From assembly GCF_000633935.1 (NCBI RefSeq), contig NZ_KK214995.1, positions 320,801 to 384,800 on the forward strand: a stretch of 64,000 nucleotides of DNA, in the 5' to 3' direction. Shown one piece after another: positions 42,878-56,344 of this stretch. The stretch comes from Ectothiorhodospira haloalkaliphila ATCC 51935. GTDB lineage: Bacteria > Pseudomonadota > Gammaproteobacteria > Ectothiorhodospirales > Ectothiorhodospiraceae. Numbering within the stretch: the stretch's first letter is position 1; each line of letters opens with the position of its first letter. A program made the translations under genes and the position numbers. The notes beneath the pieces are model-generated. The model had not been told where the DNA came from. It did not search any database and worked only from the letters and a program-made list of their open reading frames with translations.

Positions 42878-45136
42878 CACCGGCTCTTCGGCAAAGTCCA
42901 GGGACAGACTGCCGTCCTTCACGCCCACGTGCACCTCGCCGCCGCCCACCAGGCGACCAAACAGCACTTCCTCCGCCAGCGGCTTCTTGATCTGATCCTG
43001 AATGACGCGGGACATGGGGCGCGCACCCATCTTCGGATCGTAGCCGTGCTCGGCCAGCCAGGCGCGGGCCTCGTCGTCCACCACCAGCACCACCTTCTTC
43101 TCGTCCAGCTGGGCCTGCAACTGGATCAGGAACTTGTCCACCACGTTGGCGATGGTGACCGGATCCAGGGCCTTGAACTGGATGATGGAATCCAGGCGAT
43201 TGCGGAATTCCGGGCTGAAGGTGCGCTTGAGCACCTCCATGGCATCGCTGGAATGATCCTGCTGGGTGAAGCCCACCGACGGACGGCTGGCCACCTCGGC
43301 CCCGGCGTTGCTGGTCATCACCAGGATCACGTTACGAAAGTCCACCTTGCGCCCATTGGTGTCCGTGAGGGTGCCGTGGTCCATCACCTGCAGCAGCAGG
43401 TTGAACACGTCCGGGTGGGCCTTTTCCACCTCGTCCAGCAGCAGCACCGAGTGGGGCTGCTTCAGAATGGCATCGGTGAGCAGGCCGCCCTCGTCGTAGC
43501 CCACATACCCGGGCGGCGCGCCGATGAGTCGCGAGACGGTGTGACGCTCCATGTACTCGGACATGTCAAAGCGCACCAGTTCGATCCCCAGGATCTGGGC
43601 CAGCTGCCGGGTGACCTCGGTCTTGCCCACGCCGGTGGGGCCGGCGAACAGGAAGGAACCGATGGGCTTGTCGGTCTCCCCCAGCCCGGAACGGGACATC
43701 TTGATGGCCGCCGCCAGCTTCTCGATGGGCTCATCCTGACCGAAGACCACCATCTTGAGGTTGCGCTCCAGATTCTTGAGGGTGTCCATGTCGGAAGCGG
43801 ACACGCTCTTGGGCGGGATGCGGGCGATCTTGGCGACGATGTTCTCCACATCCTGCACCGAGATGGTCTTCTTGCGCTGACTGGCGGGCTGCAGCCGCCG
43901 ATTGGCGCCGGCCTCGTCGATCACATCGATGGCCTTGTCCGGGAGATGACGGTCGGTGATGTAGCGACTGGAGAGTTCCGCCGCCGCCCGCAGGGCCTTG
44001 CTGGTATAGCGCACTTCATGATGGGACTCGAAGCGTGACTTGAGGCCCTTGAGGATCTCGAAGGTCTCGTCCACCGTCGGCTCGTTCACGTCGATCTTCT
44101 GGAAACGCCGCGCCAGGGCGCGATCCTTCTCGAAGATGCCGCGATACTCCTGATAGGTGGTGGAACCGATGCACTTCAACTCACCCGAAGCCAGCATGGG
44201 CTTGATCAGGTTGGAGGCATCCATCACGCCACCGGAGGCCGAACCGGCACCGATGATGGTGTGGATTTCATCGATGAACAGCACCGCGCCGGGCTGACGC
44301 CGCAACTGGCCCAGCACGCCCTTGAGGCGCTTCTCGAAATCCCCCCGGTACTTGGTGCCGGCCACCAGCGCGCCCAGGTCCAGCGAGTAGATGGTGCTGT
44401 CCCGCAGCACCTCCGGCACCTGGTCGTCGATGATCTTCTTGGCCAGCCCCTCGGCGATGGCCGTCTTGCCCACACCGGCCTCGCCCACGAACAACGGATT
44501 GTTCTTGCGGCGCCGGCAGAGGATCTGCACCGTGCGCTCAAGTTCATGGGCCCGGCCGATCAGGGGGTCGATCTTGCCCTTGCGGGCCTGCTCATTGAGG
44601 TTGGTGGCGTAGCTCTCCAGCGGGTTCTTGCGGTTGCTCTCCTCGCCCTCCTGGCCCTCACTGGGCGCGGAACTGGAGGACTCCTCGTCCTGCTGTTCAT
44701 CCGGCACCTTGGAGATGCCGTGGGAGATGTAGTTGACCACGTCCAGCCGGGCCAGATCATGCTGGCCCAGCAGGTAAACGGCGTGCGACTCCTGCTCACC
44801 GAAGATGGCCACCAGCACGTTGGCGCCGGTGACCTCCTTCTTGCCGGAGGACTGCACGTGGAAGACGGCCCGCTGCAGCACCCGCTGGAAGCCCAGCGTC
44901 GGCTGGGTATCCCGTGGGTCCTTCAGGGGGAGCTTGGGTGTGTTGGTATCCACGAATTCCTCGAGCTGCTTGCGCAGGCCTTCCACGTTGACCCCGCACG
45001 CTCGCAGTACATTCACGGCGGTGGGGTTGTCCGTGAGGGCGAGCAGCAGATGCTCCACCGTCATGAACTCGTGACGTTTTTCGCGTGCGGCCTTGAAGGC
45101 CATGTTCAGTGAAAACTCGAGTTCTTTATTCAGCAT
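42872..45136 (-). CDS. clpA: ClpA ATPase subunit of the ClpAP protease
   Basis: Hsp100 unfoldase (754 aa) feeding ClpP. The N-domain (LNKELEFSLNMAFKAAREKRHEFMTVEHLLLAL) binds ClpS. The first AAA has VGEAGVGKTAIAEGLA and LFIDEIHTIIGAG, the second has FAGPTGVGKTEVTRQLA and LLLDEVEKAHPDVFNLLLQ. It starts 12 bases after clpS on the same strand, the usual clpS-clpA order. Confidence 0.96.
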   Translation of the reverse strand: MLNKELEFSLNMAFKAAREKRHEFMTVEHLLLALTDNPTAVNVLRACGVNVEGLRKQLEEFVDTNTPKLPLKDPRDTQPTLGFQRVLQRAVFHVQSSGKKEVTGANVLVAIFGEQESHAVYLLGQHDLARLDVVNYISHGISKVPDEQQDEESSSSAPSEGQEGEESNRKNPLESYATNLNEQARKGKIDPLIGRAHELERTVQILCRRRKNNPLFVGEAGVGKTAIAEGLAKKIIDDQVPEVLRDSTIYSLDLGALVAGTKYRGDFEKRLKGVLGQLRRQPGAVLFIDEIHTIIGAGSASGGVMDASNLIKPMLASGELKCIGSTTYQEYRGIFEKDRALARRFQKIDVNEPTVDETFEILKGLKSRFESHHEVRYTSKALRAAAELSSRYITDRHLPDKAIDVIDEAGANRRLQPASQRKKTISVQDVENIVAKIARIPPKSVSASDMDTLKNLERNLKMVVFGQDEPIEKLAAAIKMSRSGLGETDKPIGSFLFAGPTGVGKTEVTRQLAQILGIELVRFDMSEYMERHTVSRLIGAPPGYVGYDEGGLLTDAILKQPHSVLLLDEVEKAHPDVFNLLLQVMDHGTLTDTNGRKVDFRNVILVMTSNAGAEVASRPSVGFTQQDHSSDAMEVLKRTFSPEFRNRLDSIIQFKALDPVTIANVVDKFLIQLQAQLDEKKVVLVVDDEARAWLAEHGYDPKMGARPMSRVIQDQIKKPLAEEVLFGRLVGGGEVHVGVKDGSLSLDFAEEPVH

Positions 45137-45148
45137 GGTCGTACCGCT

Positions 45149-45469
45149 CTAGGCCTCTTCCATCGCACACAGCAACGGGTGCTGATGCTCTCGTGAATAA
45201 TCGTTGACCTGGGCCACTTTGGTTTCGGCAATATCCCGAGTATAGATGCCACACACACCTTTGCCGCGTGTATGCACATGGAGCATGACCCGGGTGGCCT
45301 TCTCGCGATCCATCGCGAAGAAGACCTCCAGGACCTCGATGACGAACTCCATGGGCGTGTAGTCATCGTTCAACAACACCACCTTGAACTGGGGTGGCTG
45401 TTTGAGTCGGGGCTTTGCCTCATCCAGTAACAGGCCGCTGTCTTCGTCGGATTTGCGTTCTTCTCCCAT
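45149..45469 (-). CDS. clpS: ClpS adaptor for the N-end rule
   Basis: A 106-residue adaptor that delivers N-degron substrates to ClpAP. Family core: [24 protein letters not shown], then [31 protein letters not shown]. The ATG at 45469 gives the normal short disordered N-tail. It begins 46 bases after the icd stop; no cspD lies between, unlike in Pseudomonas. Confidence 0.96.
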   Translation of the reverse strand: MGEERKSDEDSGLLLDEAKPRLKQPPQFKVVLLNDDYTPMEFVIEVLEVFFAMDREKATRVMLHVHTRGKGVCGIYTRDIAETKVAQVNDYSREHQHPLLCAMEEA

Positions 45470-45515
45470 AGCCTTTGATCGATATGCAGTCGAAACGTTT
45501 CCTTCGATCCCTGAT

Positions 45516-46772
<1,257 letters not shown>

Positions 46773-46868
46773 GGGAGCTCCCTTTGTGGAATGTGACTGT
46801 TGTTAAGGATTTTGGTGGGATTATACACGCGATGCCCGGGTGCGTCGGTGGGTGGGTTGATTTCGCCG

Positions 46869-46896
46869 GTGGGAGCGGCCCTCGGCCGCGAATGGC
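46869..46896. repeat. REP element upstream of nudJ
   Basis: GTGGGAGCGGCCCTCGGCCG followed by CGAATGGC has the same GTGGGAGC head and GC hairpin (GCGGCC/GGCCGC) as the two units at 29499-29586. It lies in the icd-nudJ divergent gap. Confidence 0.7.
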
Positions 46897-47018
46897 GAAC
46901 CTTACCGCAGCCCCGGTGTCGAGCATCCGGGCAGGTCCTCATCCGGGGTGGCTCCCCAAAAGACTCCATGGAAGGACCGCATCAAAATCCACACACAAAC
47001 TCTGGAGTTTTCACATTC

Positions 47019-47462
47019 ATGGTCTGGACACCGCGCGTTACCGTGGCAAGCGTCATCGAACGGGAGGGTCGCTTCCTGCTGGTGGAAGAAGAAGACAATG
47101 GCCGCCGCGTTTTCAATCAGCCCGCCGGGCATCTGGAGGAAGGGGAATCCCTGCTGGCGGCCTGTATCCGCGAGACGCTGGAGGAAACCGGGCGCCAACT
47201 CACCCCTGAGGCGGTGGTGGGCGTTTATCGCTGGCAGCATCCGGCCAGCGGGCTGACCTTCATCCGGGTAGCCGTGACGGGCAGTGTGTCCGAGCCCGTG
47301 CCTGATCATGCCCTGGATGCGGACATCCTGGCCACCCATTGGCTGGAACCGCGGGTGCTGGCGGATGATCCGGCCTGTCAGCGCAGTCCGCTGGTGCTGA
47401 GGTGTATCGAGGATTATCTGGCGGGGCGGCGGTATCCTTTGGGTTTGCTGGTGGAGGTTTGA
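47019..47462 (+). CDS. nudJ: Nudix hydrolase NudJ
   Basis: A phosphatase of nucleoside di/triphosphates and HMP-PP (147 aa). The Nudix box is [22 protein letters not shown], with the expected REx2EE. The N-terminus [24 protein letters not shown] matches NudJ. GGAG precedes the ATG at 47019. It is followed by mnmA and hflD in the E. coli order. Confidence 0.92.
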   Translation: MVWTPRVTVASVIEREGRFLLVEEEDNGRRVFNQPAGHLEEGESLLAACIRETLEETGRQLTPEAVVGVYRWQHPASGLTFIRVAVTGSVSEPVPDHALDADILATHWLEPRVLADDPACQRSPLVLRCIEDYLAGRRYPLGLLVEV

Positions 47463-47514
47463 GTACCGTGCCGTAATGCTAGAATGCCCCGCTCAACACT
47501 CGACTCGCGCACCC

Positions 47515-48630
47515 ATGCCCCACACCCACCCCAAACGCGTCATCGTCGGCATGTCCGGCGGTGTGGATTCCTCCGTTTCCGCCCTGCTGCTGATGGAGCA
47601 GGGCTACCGCGTCGAAGGCCTGTTCATGAAGAACTGGGAGGACGACGACGAACCCGGCTACTGCTCCGCCGCCCAGGACCTGGAAGACGCCTGGGCCGTC
47701 TGCGAGGAACTGGAAATCCCGCTGCACAAGGTGAACTTCGCCAAGCAATACTGGGATCGGGTGTTTGCCCACTTCCTGGAGGAATACCGGGCCGGACGCA
47801 CCCCCAACCCCGACATCCTCTGCAACCGGGAAATCAAGTTCCGGGCCTTTCTGGACTACGCCCTGGACAAGGGCGCGGACCTGATCGCCACCGGCCATTA
47901 CGCCCGGGTGCGCCAAGGGCATGACGGCCAGTACCAGTTGCTGCAAGGCCAGGACCCGAACAAGGATCAGTCCTACTTCCTCTACACCCTGGGTCATCAA
48001 GCCCTCTCACGCACCCTCTTTCCGCTGGGCGAGCTGGAAAAGACCCGCGTGCGCGACATGGCCGCCAAGGCCGGGTTCGTCAACCATGCCAAGAAGGACA
48101 GCACCGGGATCTGTTTCATCGGCGAGCGGCGTTTCCGGGATTTCCTGCAGCGCTATCTGCCCGCCCAGCCGGGCGAGATCGTCAGCACCGAGGGTCAGGT
48201 GCTGGGCGAGCATCAGGGCCTGATGTACTACACCCCGGGCCAGCGCCAGGGCCTGGGCATCGGCGGCGTGCAAGGCGCACCCGAGGTGCCCTGGTACGTG
48301 GTGGACAAGGACATGGAGCGCAACCGGCTCATCGTCGCCCAGGGCCACGACCACCCGGCCCTGCAGTCCACCGGCCTCACCGCCGTGGACCTGCACTGGG
48401 TGGCCGACCAGCCCCCCACCCTGCCCCTGCGCTGCCAGGCCAAGATCCGCTATCGTCAATCTCATCAGGACTGCTTGGTGGAAGCCTCACCGAACGAACC
48501 GGGCGCCCTGCAGGTACGTTTCTATGCCCCCCAGCGCGCCGTGGCGCCGGGCCAGTCAGTGGTGTTCTACGAAGGTGAACGCTGCCTGGGCGGCGGCATC
48601 ATCGCCCGCCGACATCCGCTGCAGTCATGA
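47515..48630 (+). CDS. mnmA: tRNA-specific 2-thiouridylase
   Basis: Thiolates U34 of tRNA-Lys, -Glu and -Gln (371 aa). PP-loop [18 protein letters not shown], the catalytic cysteines in [10 protein letters not shown] and [12 protein letters not shown], substrate loop [15 protein letters not shown], and [10 protein letters not shown]. The start at 47515 (MPHTHPKR) is preferred to an upstream in-frame ATG. Confidence 0.96.
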   Translation: MPHTHPKRVIVGMSGGVDSSVSALLLMEQGYRVEGLFMKNWEDDDEPGYCSAAQDLEDAWAVCEELEIPLHKVNFAKQYWDRVFAHFLEEYRAGRTPNPDILCNREIKFRAFLDYALDKGADLIATGHYARVRQGHDGQYQLLQGQDPNKDQSYFLYTLGHQALSRTLFPLGELEKTRVRDMAAKAGFVNHAKKDSTGICFIGERRFRDFLQRYLPAQPGEIVSTEGQVLGEHQGLMYYTPGQRQGLGIGGVQGAPEVPWYVVDKDMERNRLIVAQGHDHPALQSTGLTAVDLHWVADQPPTLPLRCQAKIRYRQSHQDCLVEASPNEPGALQVRFYAPQRAVAPGQSVVFYEGERCLGGGIIARRHPLQS

Positions 48631-48680
48631 GCATTATGGTATCTTCCCAGCCATAACCCACCCAGAAACAAGATATTCCC

Positions 48681-49310
48681 GTGGAATCCTCAAATCGAAA
48701 TCGCGCCCTCGCCCTGGCCGCCCTGTTCCAGTCCGCCGCCATGGTGAAGGAAATCGCCTGGCATGGCCGCTGCGACCTGGATCAGTTGCAGACCATGGTG
48801 GGCAGCCTGTTCGCCTTTGAAGCCAACACCATCGAATCCGTTTACGGCGGCGTGGACAACCTGGAGCGCGGCCTGCGCACCCTGCTGGAGCAGATCCAGT
48901 CCCCCGCGCATCACGTGGACGGGGAAATCTCCCGCTACGTGATCAGCGTGCTCTACCTGGAGCGCAAGCTGATGAAAAACCCGGAGATGATCAAGACATT
49001 ACGGGATGGTATTGATGTCGCCAGTCATCAGAGCGAGGCCTTCGGGATCACCCATGAGAACATCATGGCGCGGCTGGGCGAGACCTATCAGAACACCATC
49101 AGCCAGCTGGGCCCGCGGATCGTGGTTCAGGGCGACCAGAGTCATCTGGGGAACAGCAACAATGCGGCGCGGATTCGAACCCTGCTGCTGGCAGGGATTC
49201 GGGCAGCGGTGCTGTGGAGACAGGCGGGGGGATCACGGTGGCGGCTGATCTTCAGCCGAAATGCGATCGTGGCCGAGGCCAAGGGGATTCTGGACCGAAT
49301 CGTGGAGTAA
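48681..49310 (+). CDS. hflD: HflD family high-frequency lysogenization protein
   Basis: A 209-residue helical protein of the HflD/YcfC family, membrane-associated in E. coli where it modulates phage lambda CII stability. The sequence [52 protein letters not shown] and [24 protein letters not shown] is characteristic. GTG start at 48681, with no clear ribosome site. In E. coli the next gene is purB; here purB lies 10.5 kb further on. Confidence 0.92.
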   Translation: MESSNRNRALALAALFQSAAMVKEIAWHGRCDLDQLQTMVGSLFAFEANTIESVYGGVDNLERGLRTLLEQIQSPAHHVDGEISRYVISVLYLERKLMKNPEMIKTLRDGIDVASHQSEAFGITHENIMARLGETYQNTISQLGPRIVVQGDQSHLGNSNNAARIRTLLLAGIRAAVLWRQAGGSRWRLIFSRNAIVAEAKGILDRIVE

Positions 49311-49314
49311 AACC

Positions 49315-49426
49315 CCCTTCTCCCGTCAGGGGAGGGCCGGCTCATCCCCCTCACCCCAACCCCTCTCCCCCAGGGGGAGAGGAGCTATGACGGTTTGCAC
49401 CCCCTCTCCCCCAAGGGAGAGAGGGG
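49315..49426. repeat. Three CCCTCTCCC-type hairpins after hflD
   Basis: Hairpins at about 49315-49337, 49362-49382 and 49400-49426 (for example CCTCTCCCCC-A-GGGGGAGAGG). They fill the convergent hflD-acnB gap and belong to the same family as those at 18541, 38735, 42820, 61229 and 62871. Confidence 0.75.
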
Positions 49427-49436
49427 CGATGCCGGG

Positions 49437-52016
49437 TTACGCCGCGGCGATGGAAATCACCTTGCGCGCGGCTTCCTCATACTCCGGCAACTGATCGAAG
49501 TTGAGATAGCGATACACCTCGCCCGCCATGGTGTTCAGATCGGCGGCATACTCCAGATACTCCTGCGGCGTGGGCAAACGACCCAGCACTGCTGCCACTG
49601 CGGCCACCTCGGCCGAGGCCAGGAACACATCGGCACCATCCCCCAGACGATTGGGGAAATTGCGGGTGGAGGTGGAGACCACCTTCGCCCCCGGCGCCAC
49701 ACGGGCCTGGTTGCCCATGCACAGGGAGCAGCCCGGCATTTCCATGCGGGCACCGGAACGGCCGTAGATGCCGTAATACCCTTCTTCCGTGAGCTGACGC
49801 TGGTCCATCCGCGTCGGCGGCGACAGCCACAGACGGGTGGGCAGCTCACCGCCCTGGAACTTCTCCAGCAGCTTGCCGGCGGCGCGGAAGTGACCGATGT
49901 TGGTCATGCAGGAACCGATGAACACCTCATCGATGTTGCCACCGGCCACCTCGGACAGCAGACGGGCATCGTCGGGGTCGTTGGGGGCGCAGAGGATGGG
50001 CTCCTTGATCTCGTTCAGGTCGATCTCGATCACCGCCGCATACTCGGCGTCCGCATCGGCTCGCATCAGCTTGGGATCGGCCAGCCAGTCCTCCATGGCC
50101 TTGGCACGACGTTCCAGGGTACGCGGATCGCCGTAACCGTTGGCGATCATCCAGCGCAGCATGGTCACGTTGGAGCGCAGGTACTCGGCCACCCGCTCCT
50201 CGGACAGGCTGATGGTGCAGCCGCCGGCGGAACGCTCGGCGGAGGCGTCGGAGAGTTCGAAGGCCTGCTCGACGGTGAGGTCGTCCAGCCCTTCGATCTC
50301 CAGCACCCGGCCGGAGAAGACGTTCTTCTTGCCCTTCTTCTCCACGGTGAGCAGCCCCTGCTGGATGGCCGCATGGGGGATGGCGTGCACCAGGTCACGC
50401 AGGGTGATGCCGGGCTGACGCTCGCCCTTGAAGCGCACCAGGACCGACTCGGGCATGTCCAGGGGCATCACGCCCGTGGCGGCGGCAAAGGCCACCAGGC
50501 CGGAGCCGGCCGGGAAGGAGATGCCGATGGGGAAGCGGGTGTGGGAGTCGCCGCCGGTGCCCACGGTATCGGGCAGCAGCATGCGGTTCAGCCAGGAGTG
50601 GATGATGCCATCCCCCGGACGCAGGGCCACGCCGGCGCGGTTCATGATGAAGTCCGGCAGGGTGTGATGGGTCTGCACGTCCACCGGCTTGGGATAGGCC
50701 GCCGTGTGGCAGAACGACTGCATCACCAGATCCGCCTGGAAGCCCAGGCAGGCCAGGTCCTTCAGTTCGTCCCGGGTCATGGGGCCGGTGGTGTCCTGGG
50801 AACCCACGGTGGTCATGCGCGGTTCGCAATAGGTGCCGGGGCGCACGCCCGCCACACCGCAGGCCTTGCCCACCATCTTCTGGGCCAGGGTGAAGCCCTT
50901 GCCGCTGTCCGTCGGGGCCTCGGGACGCTTGAAGACATCCGAAGGCGCCAGACTCAGGGCCTCGCGGGCGCGATCGGTGAGGCCGCGACCGATGATCAGC
51001 GGGATACGGCCACCGGCGCGCACTTCGTCCAGCATCACCGGCGTGCGCAGTTCAAAGGTGGTGATCACCTCATCGCTGCCATGACGGCACACCTTGCCCT
51101 CGTAGGGGTAGATGTCCACCACATCGCCCATTTCCAGATCGTTCACATCCAGCTCGATGGGCAGGGCGCCGGCATCTTCCATGGTGTTGAAGAAGATGGG
51201 AGCGATCTTGCCGCCCATGCACACCCCGCCGAAGCGCTTGTTGGGCACGTAGGGCAGGTCTTCACCGATGTTCCACAGCACCGAGTTGGTGGCGGACTTG
51301 CGGGAGGAACCGGTGCCCACCACGTCGCCCACCATGGCCACGGGATGACCCTTCTGCTTGAGTTCCTTGATCTGGGCCTCGGCGTCGGTGACCCCCTCGC
51401 GCGGGTTCTTGTACATGGCCTTGGCGTGCAGGGGGATGTCCGGGCGGCTCCAGGCATCCGGGGCCGGGGAGAGGTCATCGGTGTTGGTCTCGCCGGGCAC
51501 CTTGAAGATGGTCACGGTGAGCTTTTCCGGCAGGGCGTCGCGGCTGAGGAACCACTCCGCATCGGCCCAGGACTGCATCACGCCCTGAGCATGGGCATTG
51601 CCGGCCTTGGCCCGCTCTTCCACGTCATGGAAGGCATCGAACATCAGCAGGGTGTGCTTGAGTTCGGCGGCAGCGGCCTCGGCCAGTTCCGCGTCGTCCA
51701 GCAGTTCCACCAGAGTCGCGATGTTGTAGCCGCCCTGCATGGTACCCAGCAGTTCCACGGCGCGCTTGCGGTCGATCAGCGGCGAGCGGGCCTCGCCCTT
51801 GGCCACGGCGGACAGGAACCCGGCCTTCACATAAGCGGCCTCGTCCACGCCCGGGGGCACGCGATGGGTGATCAGGTCCAGCAGGAACTGCTCCTCGCCC
51901 TGGGGCGGGTTTTTCAGCAACTCCACCAGATCCGCGGTCATCCCGGCGTCGAGCGGTTTGGGCGGCACCCCTTGGGCTTCGCGTTCCTGAACGTGTTGGC
52001 GATAGGCTTCGAGCAC
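49437..52016 (-). CDS. acnB: Aconitate hydratase B
   Basis: Fe-S isomerase of citrate to isocitrate (859 aa, normal for AcnB). The HEAT-like N-terminal domain starts [21 protein letters not shown]. Swivel domain: [16 protein letters not shown]. The cluster cysteines lie in the catalytic part, including [16 protein letters not shown] and [13 protein letters not shown]. The GTG start at 52016 has GAGGG upstream and aligns with the usual N-terminus; the longer frame up to 52589 overlaps acnA and is rejected. It is divergent from acnA. Confidence 0.96.
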   Translation of the reverse strand: MLEAYRQHVQEREAQGVPPKPLDAGMTADLVELLKNPPQGEEQFLLDLITHRVPPGVDEAAYVKAGFLSAVAKGEARSPLIDRKRAVELLGTMQGGYNIATLVELLDDAELAEAAAAELKHTLLMFDAFHDVEERAKAGNAHAQGVMQSWADAEWFLSRDALPEKLTVTIFKVPGETNTDDLSPAPDAWSRPDIPLHAKAMYKNPREGVTDAEAQIKELKQKGHPVAMVGDVVGTGSSRKSATNSVLWNIGEDLPYVPNKRFGGVCMGGKIAPIFFNTMEDAGALPIELDVNDLEMGDVVDIYPYEGKVCRHGSDEVITTFELRTPVMLDEVRAGGRIPLIIGRGLTDRAREALSLAPSDVFKRPEAPTDSGKGFTLAQKMVGKACGVAGVRPGTYCEPRMTTVGSQDTTGPMTRDELKDLACLGFQADLVMQSFCHTAAYPKPVDVQTHHTLPDFIMNRAGVALRPGDGIIHSWLNRMLLPDTVGTGGDSHTRFPIGISFPAGSGLVAFAAATGVMPLDMPESVLVRFKGERQPGITLRDLVHAIPHAAIQQGLLTVEKKGKKNVFSGRVLEIEGLDDLTVEQAFELSDASAERSAGGCTISLSEERVAEYLRSNVTMLRWMIANGYGDPRTLERRAKAMEDWLADPKLMRADADAEYAAVIEIDLNEIKEPILCAPNDPDDARLLSEVAGGNIDEVFIGSCMTNIGHFRAAGKLLEKFQGGELPTRLWLSPPTRMDQRQLTEEGYYGIYGRSGARMEMPGCSLCMGNQARVAPGAKVVSTSTRNFPNRLGDGADVFLASAEVAAVAAVLGRLPTPQEYLEYAADLNTMAGEVYRYLNFDQLPEYEEAARKVISIAAA

Positions 52017-52193
52017 AGTAGAACCCTCTGCTAGGCTGCCCCGCAGGGCGGGGAGGGATGTATGATCCCTTGGTGTCACTAGGTTATTTTGACAACAATC
52101 TTTATTGCGCGGCAGCATTCTAAACCAGCAGGGGCGGCAGGTCACGATTGTCGACAGTCTGCCCCGATAAAAACAAACCAAGAGGGACGCACG

Positions 52194-54935
<2,742 letters not shown>

Positions 54936-54963
54936 CCTTCTTCTCAACCTTCCTTCATACACA

Positions 54964-54993
54964 ACGGGCGGAGCCTTGTATCCGCCCGTCTTC
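54964..54993 (+). terminator. Terminator after acnA
   Basis: ACGGGCGGA and TCCGCCCGT form a 9-bp stem with an 8-base loop, followed by CTTCTT. A short, imperfect T tract makes it moderately strong. Confidence 0.75.
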
Positions 54994-55102
54994 TTCCCCT
55001 TGCCCAATGGAGTCAGTCCCGGTACTTTGACAATTCCCATAAACATGAAGCGGCTAAACTCCCTTAGAGGATCCCTCATAAGCCATTTCTAGCGGAGCAG
55101 GC

Positions 55103-55480
55103 ATGATCGACACGAAAAGGACGATCCCCGCCGACCAGGCTGATGCCGGAAGCGTTCTCGCTGAAGACGTTCGGGATCGCAGTGGTCGCCTCTTGCTGTC
55201 TGCCGGCATTCCCCTCAAGGACAAACATCTAAGAGTGCTCAAGACCTGGGGCGTCACCCAGGTGGCCATCTGGCAGGAGGCCCCCGCAAGCGCAACGGAC
55301 AGCACCCTGCCTTCCAGGGAAGCCCCACCCCCCATTGATGAAACGGCCTACCAGCAGGCCGAGGCCGTCATGCTCAATGCCTTCCGGCACTGCGACCTCC
55401 AGCAGTCCGTCATGCAAACCCTGTTCGATCTGGCCACCCGACGCCTCGCCTCGTCCATCCAGCTCAAGGGCCACTCATGA
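55103..55480 (+). CDS. Protein of unknown function cotranscribed with an HDOD protein
   Basis: A 125-residue soluble protein. The first half (AGSVLAEDVRDRSGRLLLSAGIPLKDKHLRVLKTWGVTQVAIW) has the small beta domain often found N-terminal to HD-GYP or HDOD domains. The second half is helical (AVMLNAFRHCDLQQSVMQTLFDLATRRLA). It overlaps the HDOD gene by four bases (ATGA), so it may be a detached N-terminal module of that regulator. Confidence 0.8.
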   Translation: MIDTKRTIPADQADAGSVLAEDVRDRSGRLLLSAGIPLKDKHLRVLKTWGVTQVAIWQEAPASATDSTLPSREAPPPIDETAYQQAEAVMLNAFRHCDLQQSVMQTLFDLATRRLASSIQLKGHS

Positions 55481-56325
55481 CCAAAGCCTGCCTGGATGAC
55501 ATTCTGGCCCGAGACCCGAAACTGGGCACCCTGTCCGACGTCTACCACCGTATCGAAAGCGCCATCAACGACCCCAATAGCTCCTTCGAGGCCATGGCCT
55601 CGGTGATTGAGTCGGATGCGGCGCTGGCGACCAAGGTGCTGCGCATTGCCAACAGCAGCCTTTACGCCCTGCCCGGCGGGATCCATTCCATCCAGCGGGC
55701 CATCAGCATCATTGGCACTCAGCAACTGCGGGATCTGGCACTGGCGGCCACGGTGATCCGTCATTTCGAGGGCATGCCCATTACCGGGGTTGATATGGAA
55801 TCCTTCTGGCGCCACAGCATCGGCTGCGCCCTGCTGGCCCGTTCGCTGGCCAGTTTTCGCCGCGAGGCCAATGTGGAACGGTTCTATGTGGCCGGCCTGC
55901 TGCACGACATCGGCCGATTGGTCATGTACATGCACATGACAGACTCCATGACCCGGATCCTTGAGGCACGCGAACACAGCCATGACCTGCTGTTCCGCGA
56001 GGAGCAGTGGGCGCTGGGCTTCAATCACGCGCAGCTCGGTGGCGACCTGCTGGAACACTGGCAGCTGCCAGTGGCCCTGCACGAACCGGTGCGATGCCAT
56101 CACGACCCCAATGAGGCGCAGCGTTATCCCGTGGAAACAGCGGTGGTCCATGCCGCCGACAGCATGACCAACGCCCTGCGCATGGGCTCCAGCGGCGAAC
56201 GCCTGGTGCCGCCCATCGATGAACAGGCCTGGGCACGCATCGCCCTGCCTGAAACCTTGCTTGAACAGGTCACCGCCTATACTGAGCAGCATTACGCCCA
56301 GGCGGTGGAAGTGTTCCTGGCATAG
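55477..56325 (+). CDS. HDOD domain signalling protein
   Basis: A 282-residue HDOD (degenerate HD) output protein. Core: LGTLSDVYHRIESAINDPNSSFEAMASVIESDAALATKVLRIANSSLYALPGGIHSIQRAISIIGTQQLRDL. An HD dipeptide is retained in YVAGLLHDIGRLVMY, which may or may not coordinate a metal. No receiver or other sensor domain is attached. It lies in an operon with the 125-aa protein and the GGDEF-EAL gene, pointing to c-di-GMP or chemosensory-type regulation. Confidence 0.92.
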   Translation: MTKACLDDILARDPKLGTLSDVYHRIESAINDPNSSFEAMASVIESDAALATKVLRIANSSLYALPGGIHSIQRAISIIGTQQLRDLALAATVIRHFEGMPITGVDMESFWRHSIGCALLARSLASFRREANVERFYVAGLLHDIGRLVMYMHMTDSMTRILEAREHSHDLLFREEQWALGFNHAQLGGDLLEHWQLPVALHEPVRCHHDPNEAQRYPVETAVVHAADSMTNALRMGSSGERLVPPIDEQAWARIALPETLLEQVTAYTEQHYAQAVEVFLA

Positions 56326-56344
56326 GCCGGGGGCCAGGATGCAT

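Noticed and set aside
49395..52034. 879-codon open frame opposite acnB
   Set aside because: Antisense shadow; no start context or motif.
52017..52193. Sigma-70 style TTGACA at about 52089 as the acnA promoter
   Set aside because: No acceptable -10 hexamer at 16-18 bases; the motif alone is not enough.
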